Assembly (NCBI GenBank): GCA_017849555.1
Contig: JAFIGU010000095.1
Location: forward strand, 1 to 64,000
Direction: 5' to 3'
Length of the DNA: 64,000 bases
From: Sphingomonas sp.
GTDB taxonomy: Bacteria; Pseudomonadota; Alphaproteobacteria; Sphingomonadales; Sphingomonadaceae
The translations under genes were made by a program, and so were the position numbers. Below, in pieces: positions 53,183-63,478 of the stretch. Under the pieces are notes generated by a model. That model was not told where the DNA came from and ran no database searches. It saw only the letters and a program-made list of their open reading frames with translations. Numbering within the stretch: position 1 is the stretch's first letter; each line of letters opens with the position of its first letter.

Positions 53183-53896
53183 ATGGGCGGTCTTGAATGC
53201 ACTTCACATTGGGGCATCCGGTCCGCCGATCCCGGCCGTACCCGCCACGGCCCGCGCGAGGACCTGCCCCGCCACCCGCACGATCATGCCTTCGCGGCGG
53301 TGGTGCTGTCGGGCGGCTATGTCGAGGCGGGCGATACCGGCCGGCACGCGGTGGAGGCGGGCGACGTCCTGCTCCACCGTGCATGGGAAAGCCATCTCGA
53401 CCGTTTCGACGCGCGCGGCGCGGAGGTGCTCGTCCTGCCGATCGCCGATCGCGATACCACGCCGCTGATCGGGCGCGTCGCCGACCCCGATACGATCGCG
53501 CGGCTCGCCGAACGCGACCGCACCGGGGCGGCCCGGCGACTGCTCGCCGAACTGGCCCCGCGACCGGCACCCCCCGCCGACTGGCCCGACATGCTGGCGC
53601 AGGCGTTGCGTGACGATCCCGATCTGTCGCTCGCCTTGTGGGCGGATCGCCTCGGGCTGCACCCGGGGAGCATCAGCCGCGGGTTCCGCCAGGTGTTCGG
53701 GGTGACCCCGGTCGCCTTCCGGCTGGTCCAGCGCACGCGGCAGGCGCTCGGTGCGTTGCAGATATCCGCCGCCCCGCTGAGCGCGATCGCTTATGATTGC
53801 GGTTTCGCCGACCAGGCGCATATGAGCCGCGCGGTCCGCGGGCTGACCAACGCAACCCCGACGGCGTTGCGCCGCGCGGCGGGAATGGCGTCGTAA
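53183..53896 (+). CDS. AraC-family transcriptional regulator
   Basis: A 237-aa regulator. The N-terminal half is a short cupin-like domain (HPHDHAFAAVVLSGGYVEAGD near residues 33-53). The C-terminal AraC-type double helix-turn-helix has LSLALWADRLGLHPGSISR near 147-165 and PLSAIAYDCGFADQAHMSRA near 201-220, followed by the closing TPTALRRA. The start ATG 53,183 was chosen at MGGLECTSH, but a later start is possible. It lies 50 bp from and divergent to the aspartyl protease gene, which it may control, by position only. Confidence 0.85.
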   Translation: MGGLECTSHWGIRSADPGRTRHGPREDLPRHPHDHAFAAVVLSGGYVEAGDTGRHAVEAGDVLLHRAWESHLDRFDARGAEVLVLPIADRDTTPLIGRVADPDTIARLAERDRTGAARRLLAELAPRPAPPADWPDMLAQALRDDPDLSLALWADRLGLHPGSISRGFRQVFGVTPVAFRLVQRTRQALGALQISAAPLSAIAYDCGFADQAHMSRAVRGLTNATPTALRRAAGMAS

Positions 53897-53996
53897 CGCG
53901 CGTTTAACAACAGGATCACTTTGGTCTAGGCTCGCGCTTCGATGGTATTGTAGCGTCCTCGTTCGTCAGCGTTTGTCTCTCTCGAAGGGCGCCCTG

Positions 53997-55772
53997 ATGT
54001 ACAAGATAATCCACTGCATCGCGCTCGCCGGCCTCGGCATCGCCGCGTCGAGCTTCGCGCCGCCCGGCCAGCCCGTTTCACCCACCGCGCTGGACATGCT
54101 CGATCCGACGCGGCTGGCGGCCTCGCTCTGCGGCGGAAAGGGCGGCGCGGCGGCGCTGACCCGCTCGCTGACCTTGGCGGCCGCGGTCGCCGGGCCGGCC
54201 GGCACCGCGTCGCGCCCGATCCCGCTCTACCCCGATCTCACCACGCAGCTGCCGATCACGACGGCCAGCGCAGCGGCGCGACGCTATTTCGGGCAGGGGC
54301 TGGTGCTCGCCTATGGCTTCAACCACGCCGGCGCGGTGCGCTCGTTCCGCGTCGCGCAGCGGCTCGACCCCGATTGCGCGATGTGCTGGTGGGGCGAGGC
54401 GCTCGCGCTCGGCCCGAACATCAACGCGCCGATGGACGATCGCGACCGCGACGCGGCGCTTGCCGCGATCGATCGCGCGCTGGCGTTGCGCGCGCGCGCC
54501 ACCCCGCTCGAACAAGCGCTGATCGAGGCGATATCGCGCCGCTATGCGCGCGATGCGCGGGCCGATCGCGCGGCGCTCGACGCGGCCTATGCCGATGCGA
54601 TGCTCGACGCGGCACGCCGCTTCCCCGCCGACGACGATATCGCGGTGCTCGCCGCCGAGGCGGTGATGGACACGACGCCGTGGAACTATTGGCAGGCCGA
54701 CAAGCGCACCCCGGTGGGGCGCAGCGGCGACGCGGCGCGGCTGCTCGAAACGGTGATCGCGCGCAACCTCGATCACCTCCAGGCCGCGCACCTTTACATC
54801 CACCTGATGGAAAACAGCGCCGATCCGCACCGCGCCGAGGCCGCGGCCGACCGGCTGGCGCGGGCGCAGGCGCCGAGCGCGGGGCATCTCGTCCATATGC
54901 CGGGGCATATCTATCAGCTCGTCGGGCGCTATCGCGATGCGATCCGCGTCAACATCGCCGCCGCGCGATCGGACGAGGCGTTCATCCGCGACACCGGCGA
55001 TCGCAGCCTCTTCCGCTACGGCTATTATCCGCACAATGTGCATTTCATCGTCACCTCGGCGCAGCTCGCGGGGGATATGCCGACCGCGCTGGCCGAGGCG
55101 CGGCGGCTGCGGACGATCCTCGATCCGGCGACCTCCGCGCGCATCGCGTGGATCCAGGCGATCGACGCGGCGCCCTATCTCGCGATGGCGCAATTCGCTG
55201 AGCCGCGCGCGATCCTCGCCATGCCCGCCCCCGACGCGCGGCTGCCCTATGCCGCGGCGATGCGGCGCTATGCGCGCGCCGTGGCGCGGGCGCGGCAGCG
55301 CGACGCACGAGGGACCGAGACCGAACTTGCGGCTTTGGCGAAGCTGAGAAGATCGGATGCGTTCGCCGGGATGATCGCGCAGGGCGTCCCCGCCCCCGAT
55401 CTGCTGGCGCTCGCCGAGGCGGTGGCGCGCGGGCGACTGGCTTATGCGCAGAAACATTATGATGCCGCGGCCGGCTTTTACCGGCAGGCGATCGCGATCG
55501 AGGCGCGGATTCCGTATCAGGAGCCGGCCTATTGGTATTATCCGGTCAATCAGTCGCTCGGCGCGGCGCTCTATCAGGCGCGGCGCTATGACGAGGCGGC
55601 GCAGGCGTTTCGCGCCGCGCTGGCGCAGACCCCCGGCAACGGCTGGGCGCTCTACGGCCTCGCCGAAAGCGAAAGCGCGCGCGGACACGGGCTCGAAGCG
55701 ACGGCGGCGGGGCGCGCGCTGCAACGCGCGTGGGTGGGCGACCGGCGCTGGCTGAGAATGGATCGTCTGTAG
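53997..55772 (+). CDS. Secreted tetratricopeptide-repeat protein
   Basis: A 591-aa protein with an N-terminal signal-like hydrophobic segment (IIHCIALAGLGIAAS) and TPR-like helices, for example AVRSFRVAQRLDPDCAMCWW near residues 101-120, and near the end AAGFYRQAIAIEARIPYQEP and AAQAFRAALAQTPGNGWALYG. His-rich blocks such as HLVHMPGHIYQLVGRY near 299-314 may bind metal. The start at 53,997 has AAGGG eight bases upstream. Function unknown; probably a periplasmic scaffold. The next gene on the right is tRNA-Phe on the other strand. Confidence 0.7.
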   Translation: MYKIIHCIALAGLGIAASSFAPPGQPVSPTALDMLDPTRLAASLCGGKGGAAALTRSLTLAAAVAGPAGTASRPIPLYPDLTTQLPITTASAAARRYFGQGLVLAYGFNHAGAVRSFRVAQRLDPDCAMCWWGEALALGPNINAPMDDRDRDAALAAIDRALALRARATPLEQALIEAISRRYARDARADRAALDAAYADAMLDAARRFPADDDIAVLAAEAVMDTTPWNYWQADKRTPVGRSGDAARLLETVIARNLDHLQAAHLYIHLMENSADPHRAEAAADRLARAQAPSAGHLVHMPGHIYQLVGRYRDAIRVNIAAARSDEAFIRDTGDRSLFRYGYYPHNVHFIVTSAQLAGDMPTALAEARRLRTILDPATSARIAWIQAIDAAPYLAMAQFAEPRAILAMPAPDARLPYAAAMRRYARAVARARQRDARGTETELAALAKLRRSDAFAGMIAQGVPAPDLLALAEAVARGRLAYAQKHYDAAAGFYRQAIAIEARIPYQEPAYWYYPVNQSLGAALYQARRYDEAAQAFRAALAQTPGNGWALYGLAESESARGHGLEATAAGRALQRAWVGDRRWLRMDRL

Positions 55773-55824
55773 CGCGGACGAAATCGCCTTCAGCGGATCG
55801 TCGGAAAACTGGCGGAACGGGCTA

Positions 55825-55900
55825 TGGTGCCCAGGGGCGGGATCGAACCACCGACACTGCGATTTTCAGTCGCATGCTCTACCAACTGAGCTACCTGGGC
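55825..55900 (-). tRNA. tRNA-Phe (anticodon GAA)
   Basis: A 76-nt cloverleaf on the minus strand, from GCCCAGG to CCTGGGC plus encoded CCA. The D arm is AGCTCAGTTGGTAGAGC, the anticodon loop CTGAAAA with anticodon GAA, and the T arm GGTTCGATCC. It lies just downstream of yacG. Confidence 0.97.
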
Positions 55901-55927
55901 ATACCAGCGAACCGCCGGAGCCGCGCT

Positions 55928-55955
55928 CTCTAGTCGGCGTCTCGACCGCTGTCCA
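55928..55955 (-). promoter_or_regulatory. Promoter of tRNA-Phe inside the end of yacG
   Basis: On the minus strand a -35 TGGACA (55,950-55,955) and -10 CTAGAG (55,928-55,933) are 16 bp apart, like the tRNA-Leu promoter of this window. The yacG stop codon TAG (55,930-55,932) lies within the -10 box, so the tRNA promoter overlaps the last codons of yacG. Confidence 0.7.
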
Positions 55956-56103
55956 GCCCATTTGGATCGACCGGCTGCCCGGGCAAACGATATCCTTCGC
56001 CGAGCCATTGCAACAGGTCGCGATCCTTGCAGCCGCGGCTGCAGAACGGCGCATGTTCGCGCACCGTGGGACGTCGGCAGATCGGGCAGGTCACGGTCTT
56101 CAT
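55930..56103 (-). CDS. yacG: DNA gyrase inhibitor YacG
   Basis: A 57-aa zinc-ribbon protein with four Cys in the family pattern: CPIC at residues 6-9, then PFCSRGCKDRDL at 19-30 and WLGEGYRLPG near 33-42. YacG binds the GyrB subunit and inhibits gyrase. It is too short to show up in a 60-residue cutoff but is clearly coding and overlaps the upstream RNase gene by 4 bases (56,100-56,103). Its tail GLDSGRDAD is acidic. Confidence 0.93.
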   Translation of the reverse strand: MKTVTCPICRRPTVREHAPFCSRGCKDRDLLQWLGEGYRLPGQPVDPNGLDSGRDAD

Positions 56104-57020
56104 CCGTCCAATATAGGGGTTCGCCCCGTCCGGCGCACCAGTTCGGCGAGCCAGTCGGGGCGGGCGTCGATTCGCGCCGCCACCGCGGGGGGCAGGCGAT
56201 AGCGATTGGGCGCGCCGGGCGGGGTGCGCTCGATCTCGCGCAGCGCGGCGCGCGCCGCCGCGCCGACCGGATCGGCGCGCAGCAATTCGGGCAGCGACGC
56301 GCGCGGGCGCGGGCGGACGATCTGCAGGAAGCCGAAGCCGTTCATCGCGGTGCGCTCGAACGGTTGCGGCAGCGTCGCATCGATCACCGCCGCGACGCGC
56401 TGGCGCGCCTCCTTGCCCTGGATCGTCGGGAAATCGACCCCGATCGACCCGCCGATATCGTGCCGCACGATCGCCGCCGTCACCGCCGTCGCCGCGCGAT
56501 CGGCCAGCGCATCGAGCGCGCCGCCGCCATCGACATCGAACAGCGTCATCGCCGGGGTCGGGGTGAGGCGCAGCATCCCGCCGGGGAAGGCGATATCGCC
56601 GCTCACCGCCTCGTCGAGCAATTCGGACCAGCCCGCCGCCTCCAGCGCGTCCGGCTCATGCGCGCGCAGCACCCGCACCGGGCCGTCCAGCGTCTCGCGC
56701 AGGCTGGGCGCGGGGCGTGGTGCCTCATCGGTGGCGGCGACGCGCGGCGGCTTGACGCGCCCCGGCTCGGGCAACGCCTCGCGCACCACCACCACGTTGA
56801 GCCGCGCGCCGAGCGTCAGCCCCGGCGGGGTGCGCGCGATCGTCGCGACCGTGCCGTCGGAGAGCCGGACCACGCCGGGTTCGGTCAGTTGTGCGCTATG
56901 GACCGCGCCGAGCCGCGCCCCGGCATCGTCGCGCACGATCCGTGCGGCGATGATCCGGCCGTCGGCGATCAGCGCGGCGCGCGTCTCGCCGATGCCGTCC
57001 TCATAGAGCCATTCAGCCAA
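56100..57020 (-). CDS. RNase E/G-family protein
   Basis: A 306-aa protein related to the catalytic part of RNase E/G. A short S1-like N-terminus (ARLGAVHSAQL) is followed by SIGVDFPTIQGKEARQRV near residues 200-217, the family's metal-binding DFI-type block, and MNGFGFLQIVRPRPRASL near 234-251 near the C-terminus. It is about half the size of RNase E and lacks its scaffold, similar to small RNase G homologues. It follows maf with an 8-bp overlap and overlaps yacG by 4, so the three form one operon downstream of infA. Exact substrates are unknown. Confidence 0.8.
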   Translation of the reverse strand: MAEWLYEDGIGETRAALIADGRIIAARIVRDDAGARLGAVHSAQLTEPGVVRLSDGTVATIARTPPGLTLGARLNVVVVREALPEPGRVKPPRVAATDEAPRPAPSLRETLDGPVRVLRAHEPDALEAAGWSELLDEAVSGDIAFPGGMLRLTPTPAMTLFDVDGGGALDALADRAATAVTAAIVRHDIGGSIGVDFPTIQGKEARQRVAAVIDATLPQPFERTAMNGFGFLQIVRPRPRASLPELLRADPVGAAARAALREIERTPPGAPNRYRLPPAVAARIDARPDWLAELVRRTGRTPILDG

Positions 57021-57600
57021 GGATCACGCCGGCCGCGCGCAGCAGCGCGCCGGTCTCGTAGAGCGGCAGCCCGACCACCCCCGAATGCGATCCGGCGAGC
57101 CGGCGCACCCAGGTCTCGGCGCGGCCCTGGATGGCATAGCCGCCCGCCTTGCCCTCGCCCTCGCCGCTCGCGACATAATCATCGATCTCCGCCAGGGAGA
57201 GCGGCTTGAAGGTGACGATCGTGTCGGACAGCCGCTCGCGCAGCCGTCCCTCGGCGTCGATCACCGCCACCGCCGACAGGCAATGATGCCGCCGCCCGGC
57301 GAGCAGCCCGAGCATCATCCGCAGATCGGCCTCGTCTTCGGGCTTGCCGAGAATCCGCCGCCCGACCGCGATCGTCGTATCGGCGGCGAGAATCACCTCG
57401 CCCGGCGCGCGTTCCACCGCAGCCGCCTTGGCGGCGGCGACGCGGCGCACATAATCGCGCGGGCGTTCGTTCCTGAGCGGGGTCTCGTCGATATCGGGCG
57501 CGACGATCCGCGCCGGGGCCACGCCGATGCGCGCCAGCAGATCGCGCCGCCGCGGCGACGCTGATGCAAGGACGAGAGCCGGGCCGGCAGCCACGGACAC
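57013..57600 (-). CDS. maf: Maf-family nucleotide pyrophosphatase
   Basis: A 195-aa Maf/YhdE-type enzyme that hydrolyses non-canonical or dTTP/UTP nucleotides. Motifs: ALVLASASPRRRDLL near residues 8-22 and ILAADTTIAV near 70-79, plus KAGGYAIQG near 151-159. GTG start at 57,598-57,600. It sits 12 bp downstream of infA, and its end overlaps the RNase gene by 8 bp. Confidence 0.92.
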   Translation of the reverse strand: MSVAAGPALVLASASPRRRDLLARIGVAPARIVAPDIDETPLRNERPRDYVRRVAAAKAAAVERAPGEVILAADTTIAVGRRILGKPEDEADLRMMLGLLAGRRHHCLSAVAVIDAEGRLRERLSDTIVTFKPLSLAEIDDYVASGEGEGKAGGYAIQGRAETWVRRLAGSHSGVVGLPLYETGALLRAAGVILG

Positions 57601-57612
57601 GCGATCCGGCTG

Positions 57613-57858
57613 TTATTGCGGGCCGGGGCCGCCCCGGCCGGGCATGAAGCGGTAGGTGATCCGCCCCTTGGTCAGGTCGTACGGGGTCAGCTCGACCAGC
57701 ACCTCGTCGCCGACCAGAACGCGGATGCGGTTCTTGCGCATCTTGCCGGCGGTATGGCCGAGGATTTCGTGATCGTTCTCAAGCCGGACGCGGAACATCG
57801 CGTTGGGCAGCAGCTCGACCACCTGGCCGCGCATCTCGAGGAGTTCTTCTTTCGCCAA
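57613..57858 (-). CDS. infA: Translation initiation factor IF-1 (TTG start)
   Basis: An 81-aa OB-fold protein, with the family blocks [17 protein letters not shown] near residues 8-24, [19 protein letters not shown] near 30-48 and [12 protein letters not shown] near 59-70. It binds the 30S A site during initiation. The start codon is TTG at 57,856-57,858; no in-frame ATG or GTG lies close upstream, and only a weak AGAAAG precedes it. A rare start for this essential factor suggests low or autoregulated initiation. It leads the infA-maf-RNase-yacG cluster. Confidence 0.94.
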   Translation of the reverse strand: MAKEELLEMRGQVVELLPNAMFRVRLENDHEILGHTAGKMRKNRIRVLVGDEVLVELTPYDLTKGRITYRFMPGRGGPGPQ

Positions 57859-57958
57859 ACAATTGTCTTTCTGGATTTGAGGGCGCGCGCGCCCTTAGCC
57901 GAACAGCGCGACTTTGGGAAGTATCGCCGCTTCGACCCGGCATCTGCCGGCGCTTCGC

Positions 57959-59896
57959 CTACGCCGGATTATGGCGATCGAGGAAGGCTTTCATCCGCTT
58001 GAGGAAATCGAGCCGGTCGGCGGCGCGGCTGAAATGGTGATCGCCAAGCGGCTGTTCAACATATTCATACGGCTTACCCGCCTGTTTCAACGCATCGGCC
58101 ATCTGCCGCGATTGCTTCACCGGCACGCGCATGTCGGCCTTGCCGTGGACGATCAGGATCGGGACGGAAAATTGCTCGGCGCCGAAGCGCGGCGACACCG
58201 CCTTGAAATCGGGAGTCCGCGCGCGCCAGTAATCGCCGAGCGCGCGGCCGTTGAGGAATTGCGCGTCATAGGATCGCATCCCGGCGAGATCGGACACGCC
58301 GGCATAGGAAACCGCGCAGCGATACAGCGCGCCGTCGCGCTGCGCCGCGCGCATCGCGGCATAGCCGCCGTAAGAGGCGCCGATCATGCACACTCGTTTG
58401 GGATCGACGATCCCCTCCTTCGCGGCCCAGGCGAGCGCGTCGTTGAGGTCGTCCTGCATCTTGAGCCCCCATTCGCCGCGTCCCATCCGGGCGAAGGCGG
58501 TGCCATAGCCGGCCGAACCGCGATAATTGGGCTGGATGACGACATAGCCGATTTCGGCGAGATATTGCGCCCACCAGTCCCACCCTTCGGAATCGCGCGC
58601 GAGCGGGCCGCCGTGCGGCATGATGACCGCCGGCAGGTTGCGCGCGCTGAGGCGGTGGCGCGGCATGGTGAGCAGCGCCTCGATCTGGGTCCCGTCGCGC
58701 GCGGCATAGCGCACCGTCTTGACCGGCGAGAGCAACCGCCCCTGCAGCGTCTGGCTGTTCCACGCCAGCCGCTTCATGCGATCGGCGTTGGTATCCCAGA
58801 AATACAGCATCCCCGCTTCCGACGGGCTGCCGATATCGATGAGAAAGCGCGTGCGATCGGCGTTCCACGAGATGATCTGCGCGCGGCGCGTGCCGACCGC
58901 CTTGTCGGCGACGTCCTGAAACTCCTTGAGCGCGGGATCGAGCCAGGCGGTGCGGCTGTATTTGTCGGTGAGCGTGACCCCGGCGAGGCCGTCATGCTCG
59001 TGGTTGGAGACCACGCCGTCGACATCATAGCCCGGCGCGGCATAGAGTTTCCGCCCGAGCTTGAGATCGGGCAGCGACACTTCATAGACCGCGTCATACC
59101 CGTCCGAATCGTCGATCGCGATCGCATTGCCGTCGGGGGTGAAGATCTGCGGGAGCGGGATGTTGTGCTCGTCGTCGCGGCGCTGCACCGCGATCGTGCG
59201 GAACAAGGTTTCGTCCGCGCCGCGATACAATAATTGCCCGCGGCGGCGATCGTCGTCGTAGCGATAGCCCATCCGCACCCGGCCGCTGCCGTCGGCATAC
59301 CAGTCGAACACATTGGTGCTGCCATTGACGACGCGGCGCGTTTTCCCGGTCGACAGATCGGCCTCGACCACCTCGGGATAGACCTGATCGATGCTCTGCA
59401 CCCCGGTCTGCCGCGACAGGAGGACGCGCGGCGAGCCGTCGCGCGCGCTCCACAGCACATCGTCGGCGCGGATGCCGGAATGCTCCCAGTCGATGCGGTT
59501 CGCCTTGGTCAGCGCGGCATTCACCCCGATCAGCCGCGTAACGTAGATGTCATAGCCTTCGAACTTGTCCTGCGCGCCGACGCCGACCGCGAGCCAGCCC
59601 GTCCCGACCCAGCGCCACCAATTGACGTCGATCTTGTCGGACAAGGCCATCGCGGTCGGTTTCTCGTCGCCGATGAACACCGGCATGACCACCAGTTGCT
59701 GGACGCCGTTGATCGCCACCTTCGCCGCGATGTGCGTGCCGTCGGGCGACAATTTGGGCGATTCCATGAACGGCAGTTCGGCAAAGGCCTCGACCGGCAC
59801 CGGCGCATCGGGATTGGCCGCCGGCGCGGGCGCCTGTTGCGCCGCCGCGCCGGCCGACATCGCCAGCGCGAGCCACATCATCTGTCGCATGTTCAT
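57959..59896 (-). CDS. S9-family (prolyl oligopeptidase-type) peptidase
   Basis: A 645-aa secreted alpha/beta-hydrolase peptidase. The signal peptide ends near MSAGAAAQQ at residue 20. A beta-propeller-like N-terminal domain includes SPDGTHIAAKV near 49-59. The catalytic Ser lies in GASYGGYAA near 506-514, the Asp in HGKADMRVP near 585-593, and the His in GDHHFSR near 619-625. The start at 59,896 was chosen for its signal peptide, with GGGGGTGAA directly upstream. It may act as an oligopeptidase in the periplasm. Convergent neighbours are not adjacent; the next upstream gene is hppA. Confidence 0.9.
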   Translation of the reverse strand: MNMRQMMWLALAMSAGAAAQQAPAPAANPDAPVPVEAFAELPFMESPKLSPDGTHIAAKVAINGVQQLVVMPVFIGDEKPTAMALSDKIDVNWWRWVGTGWLAVGVGAQDKFEGYDIYVTRLIGVNAALTKANRIDWEHSGIRADDVLWSARDGSPRVLLSRQTGVQSIDQVYPEVVEADLSTGKTRRVVNGSTNVFDWYADGSGRVRMGYRYDDDRRRGQLLYRGADETLFRTIAVQRRDDEHNIPLPQIFTPDGNAIAIDDSDGYDAVYEVSLPDLKLGRKLYAAPGYDVDGVVSNHEHDGLAGVTLTDKYSRTAWLDPALKEFQDVADKAVGTRRAQIISWNADRTRFLIDIGSPSEAGMLYFWDTNADRMKRLAWNSQTLQGRLLSPVKTVRYAARDGTQIEALLTMPRHRLSARNLPAVIMPHGGPLARDSEGWDWWAQYLAEIGYVVIQPNYRGSAGYGTAFARMGRGEWGLKMQDDLNDALAWAAKEGIVDPKRVCMIGASYGGYAAMRAAQRDGALYRCAVSYAGVSDLAGMRSYDAQFLNGRALGDYWRARTPDFKAVSPRFGAEQFSVPILIVHGKADMRVPVKQSRQMADALKQAGKPYEYVEQPLGDHHFSRAADRLDFLKRMKAFLDRHNPA

Positions 59897-59949
59897 TTCA
59901 CCCCCGGTTTCCGCCAGCTTCCACACGGCAACCGGCTTGCGCAAGGGGC

Positions 59950-59986
59950 AAAAAAAGGCCGGCCCGACTGCCCGGACCGGCCTTTA
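59950..59986 (-). terminator. Rho-independent terminator of hppA
   Basis: On the minus strand, 20 bp after the hppA stop, AAAGGCCGGTC and GCCGGCCTTT form a GC-rich stem, closing in a TTTTTTT run at 59,951-59,956. The stem plus T-run is the best intrinsic terminator in the window. Confidence 0.85.
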
Positions 59987-60005
59987 ACCGTTCAACCGAT
60001 CAGGA

Positions 60006-62186
<2,181 letters not shown>

Positions 62187-62376
62187 CGCATTCCTTCCCC
62201 TAGTCTGTTCTCCCCGCGCCCAAGAGCTTTTGCCCCTTGTGGCGGACACGGACGGGTGAAGGCGTATAGAGCGCCCGGCGTGGGCGCAAGCCGGGGCGGC
62301 GTTTGGGGAAGCCGTTGCTTACCTTACGATGTGTCCCCGCGAAGATGAAGCGCATCGACGGAGCGACATTCCGCCC

Positions 62377-62402
62377 GTCGCCCCAGCCTTGAGCCGGGGT
62401 AA
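62377..62402. repeat. Degenerate half copy of a family A palindrome
   Basis: GCCCCAGCCTTGAGCCGGGG closely resembles one arm of the csaA/pepN palindrome but with mismatches and without a second arm. A GTGTCCCCGCGAAG fragment lies at 62,331-62,344. It occupies the gap between hppA and thiL. Confidence 0.5.
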
Positions 62403-62430
62403 CGGCGCGGGTGCGGTTTTCTCGGGCCGC

Positions 62431-63318
62431 CTACGCGCGGTGCTCGAACCCGAGCCGCAACGGCAGCGGCACCGCGTTCCCGTGCTCGGTCAGCGATAAC
62501 CCTTTGCCGGCCAGGAATTTTCCCACGCGCGTCGCCGGCACCGGGATCGGCGCGTCGGGCGCGGCGGCGAACAGCAATTCGTAATCGTCCCCCGCGGTCG
62601 CCGCCGCCAGCGCGTCACCGCCGAACGCGCGATAATCGGCCGAGAGCGGCACCAGCGCGAGATCGATCGCCACCGCGCAGCCGCTCGCTGCCGCCATCCG
62701 CCACGCGTCGATCAGCAGCCCGTCGGACACGTCCATCATCGCATGAACCTGCGGCGCGAGCAGCCGCCCCTCGGCGACGCGCGGGATCGGCCGGCGATAG
62801 GCCGCGAGCAACGTCGCCGGCCCCGCCGCGCCGCGCGCGATCGCCAGCCCGGCGCCGGCATCGCCGATCGTCCCGGTCACCCACAGATCGTCGCCGGGCA
62901 CCGCCCCGCTGCGCGCCGGCGCCATCGCATCGGCGCCGATCGCGGTGAGCGTCAACACGCGCGGCGCCCCCGCCGGCAGCGACACCGTATCCCCGCCGAG
63001 CAATGCGCAATCGAACGCCGCCAGCGCCGCCGCCAGCCCGGCGAGGAACGCCCGATCCCATTCGTCCGCGCCGAGCGGATAATTGAGCAGCACACCCTCG
63101 GGCCGCGCGCCCTTCGCCGCAAGATCGGAAAGGTTGGTCGCCACCAGCTTCCACGCCACGTCGTCGGGCGGGTCTCCGGCAAGGAAATGCACCCCTTCGA
63201 CCAGGGTGTCGGTGGTGAGGATATGCTCGCCGAGCCGCGCGACGTCATCGGCCAGCCCGAGCGCGCCGGGGTGGAGCGGCAGGCGGCGCAATGCGGCGAT
63301 GAACTCGGCTTCGATCAT
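62431..63318 (-). CDS. thiL: Thiamine-monophosphate kinase
   Basis: A 295-aa PurM-fold kinase that phosphorylates thiamine monophosphate to thiamine diphosphate. Motifs: the ADDVARLG block near residues 22-29, TDTLVEGVHF near 35-44, NLSDLAAKGARP near 61-72 and ISDGLLIDAWR-like DVSDGLLI near 198-205. The start at 63,318 (MIEAEFIAAL) is supported by family length; no strong Shine-Dalgarno sequence is visible. It is divergent from nadB. Confidence 0.92.
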   Translation of the reverse strand: MIEAEFIAALRRLPLHPGALGLADDVARLGEHILTTDTLVEGVHFLAGDPPDDVAWKLVATNLSDLAAKGARPEGVLLNYPLGADEWDRAFLAGLAAALAAFDCALLGGDTVSLPAGAPRVLTLTAIGADAMAPARSGAVPGDDLWVTGTIGDAGAGLAIARGAAGPATLLAAYRRPIPRVAEGRLLAPQVHAMMDVSDGLLIDAWRMAAASGCAVAIDLALVPLSADYRAFGGDALAAATAGDDYELLFAAAPDAPIPVPATRVGKFLAGKGLSLTEHGNAVPLPLRLGFEHRA

Positions 63319-63361
63319 CGCGCCGGGGTATCGGCTTTGCGGCACCTCGTCGCCCCCTTTC

Positions 63362-63431
63362 GTCATTCCCGCGAAGGCGGGAATCGATTCTGGCTGGCCT
63401 CACGACTCTTTCCCCGACCTGCGGGAATGAC
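63362..63431. repeat. Palindromic element (GTCATTCCCGC family) between thiL and nadB
   Basis: GTCATTCCCGCGAAGGCGGGA begins at 63,362 and its inverted partner CCTGCGGGAATGAC ends at 63,431, giving a long imperfect palindrome with internal GAAG-loop hairpin. It fills the divergent gap between thiL and nadB, next to their promoters. Confidence 0.75.
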
Positions 63432-63478
63432 GGCGAATGTCCTTGTCGCGCGGCGCAACTTTCGGGCAACAAGCGCAC

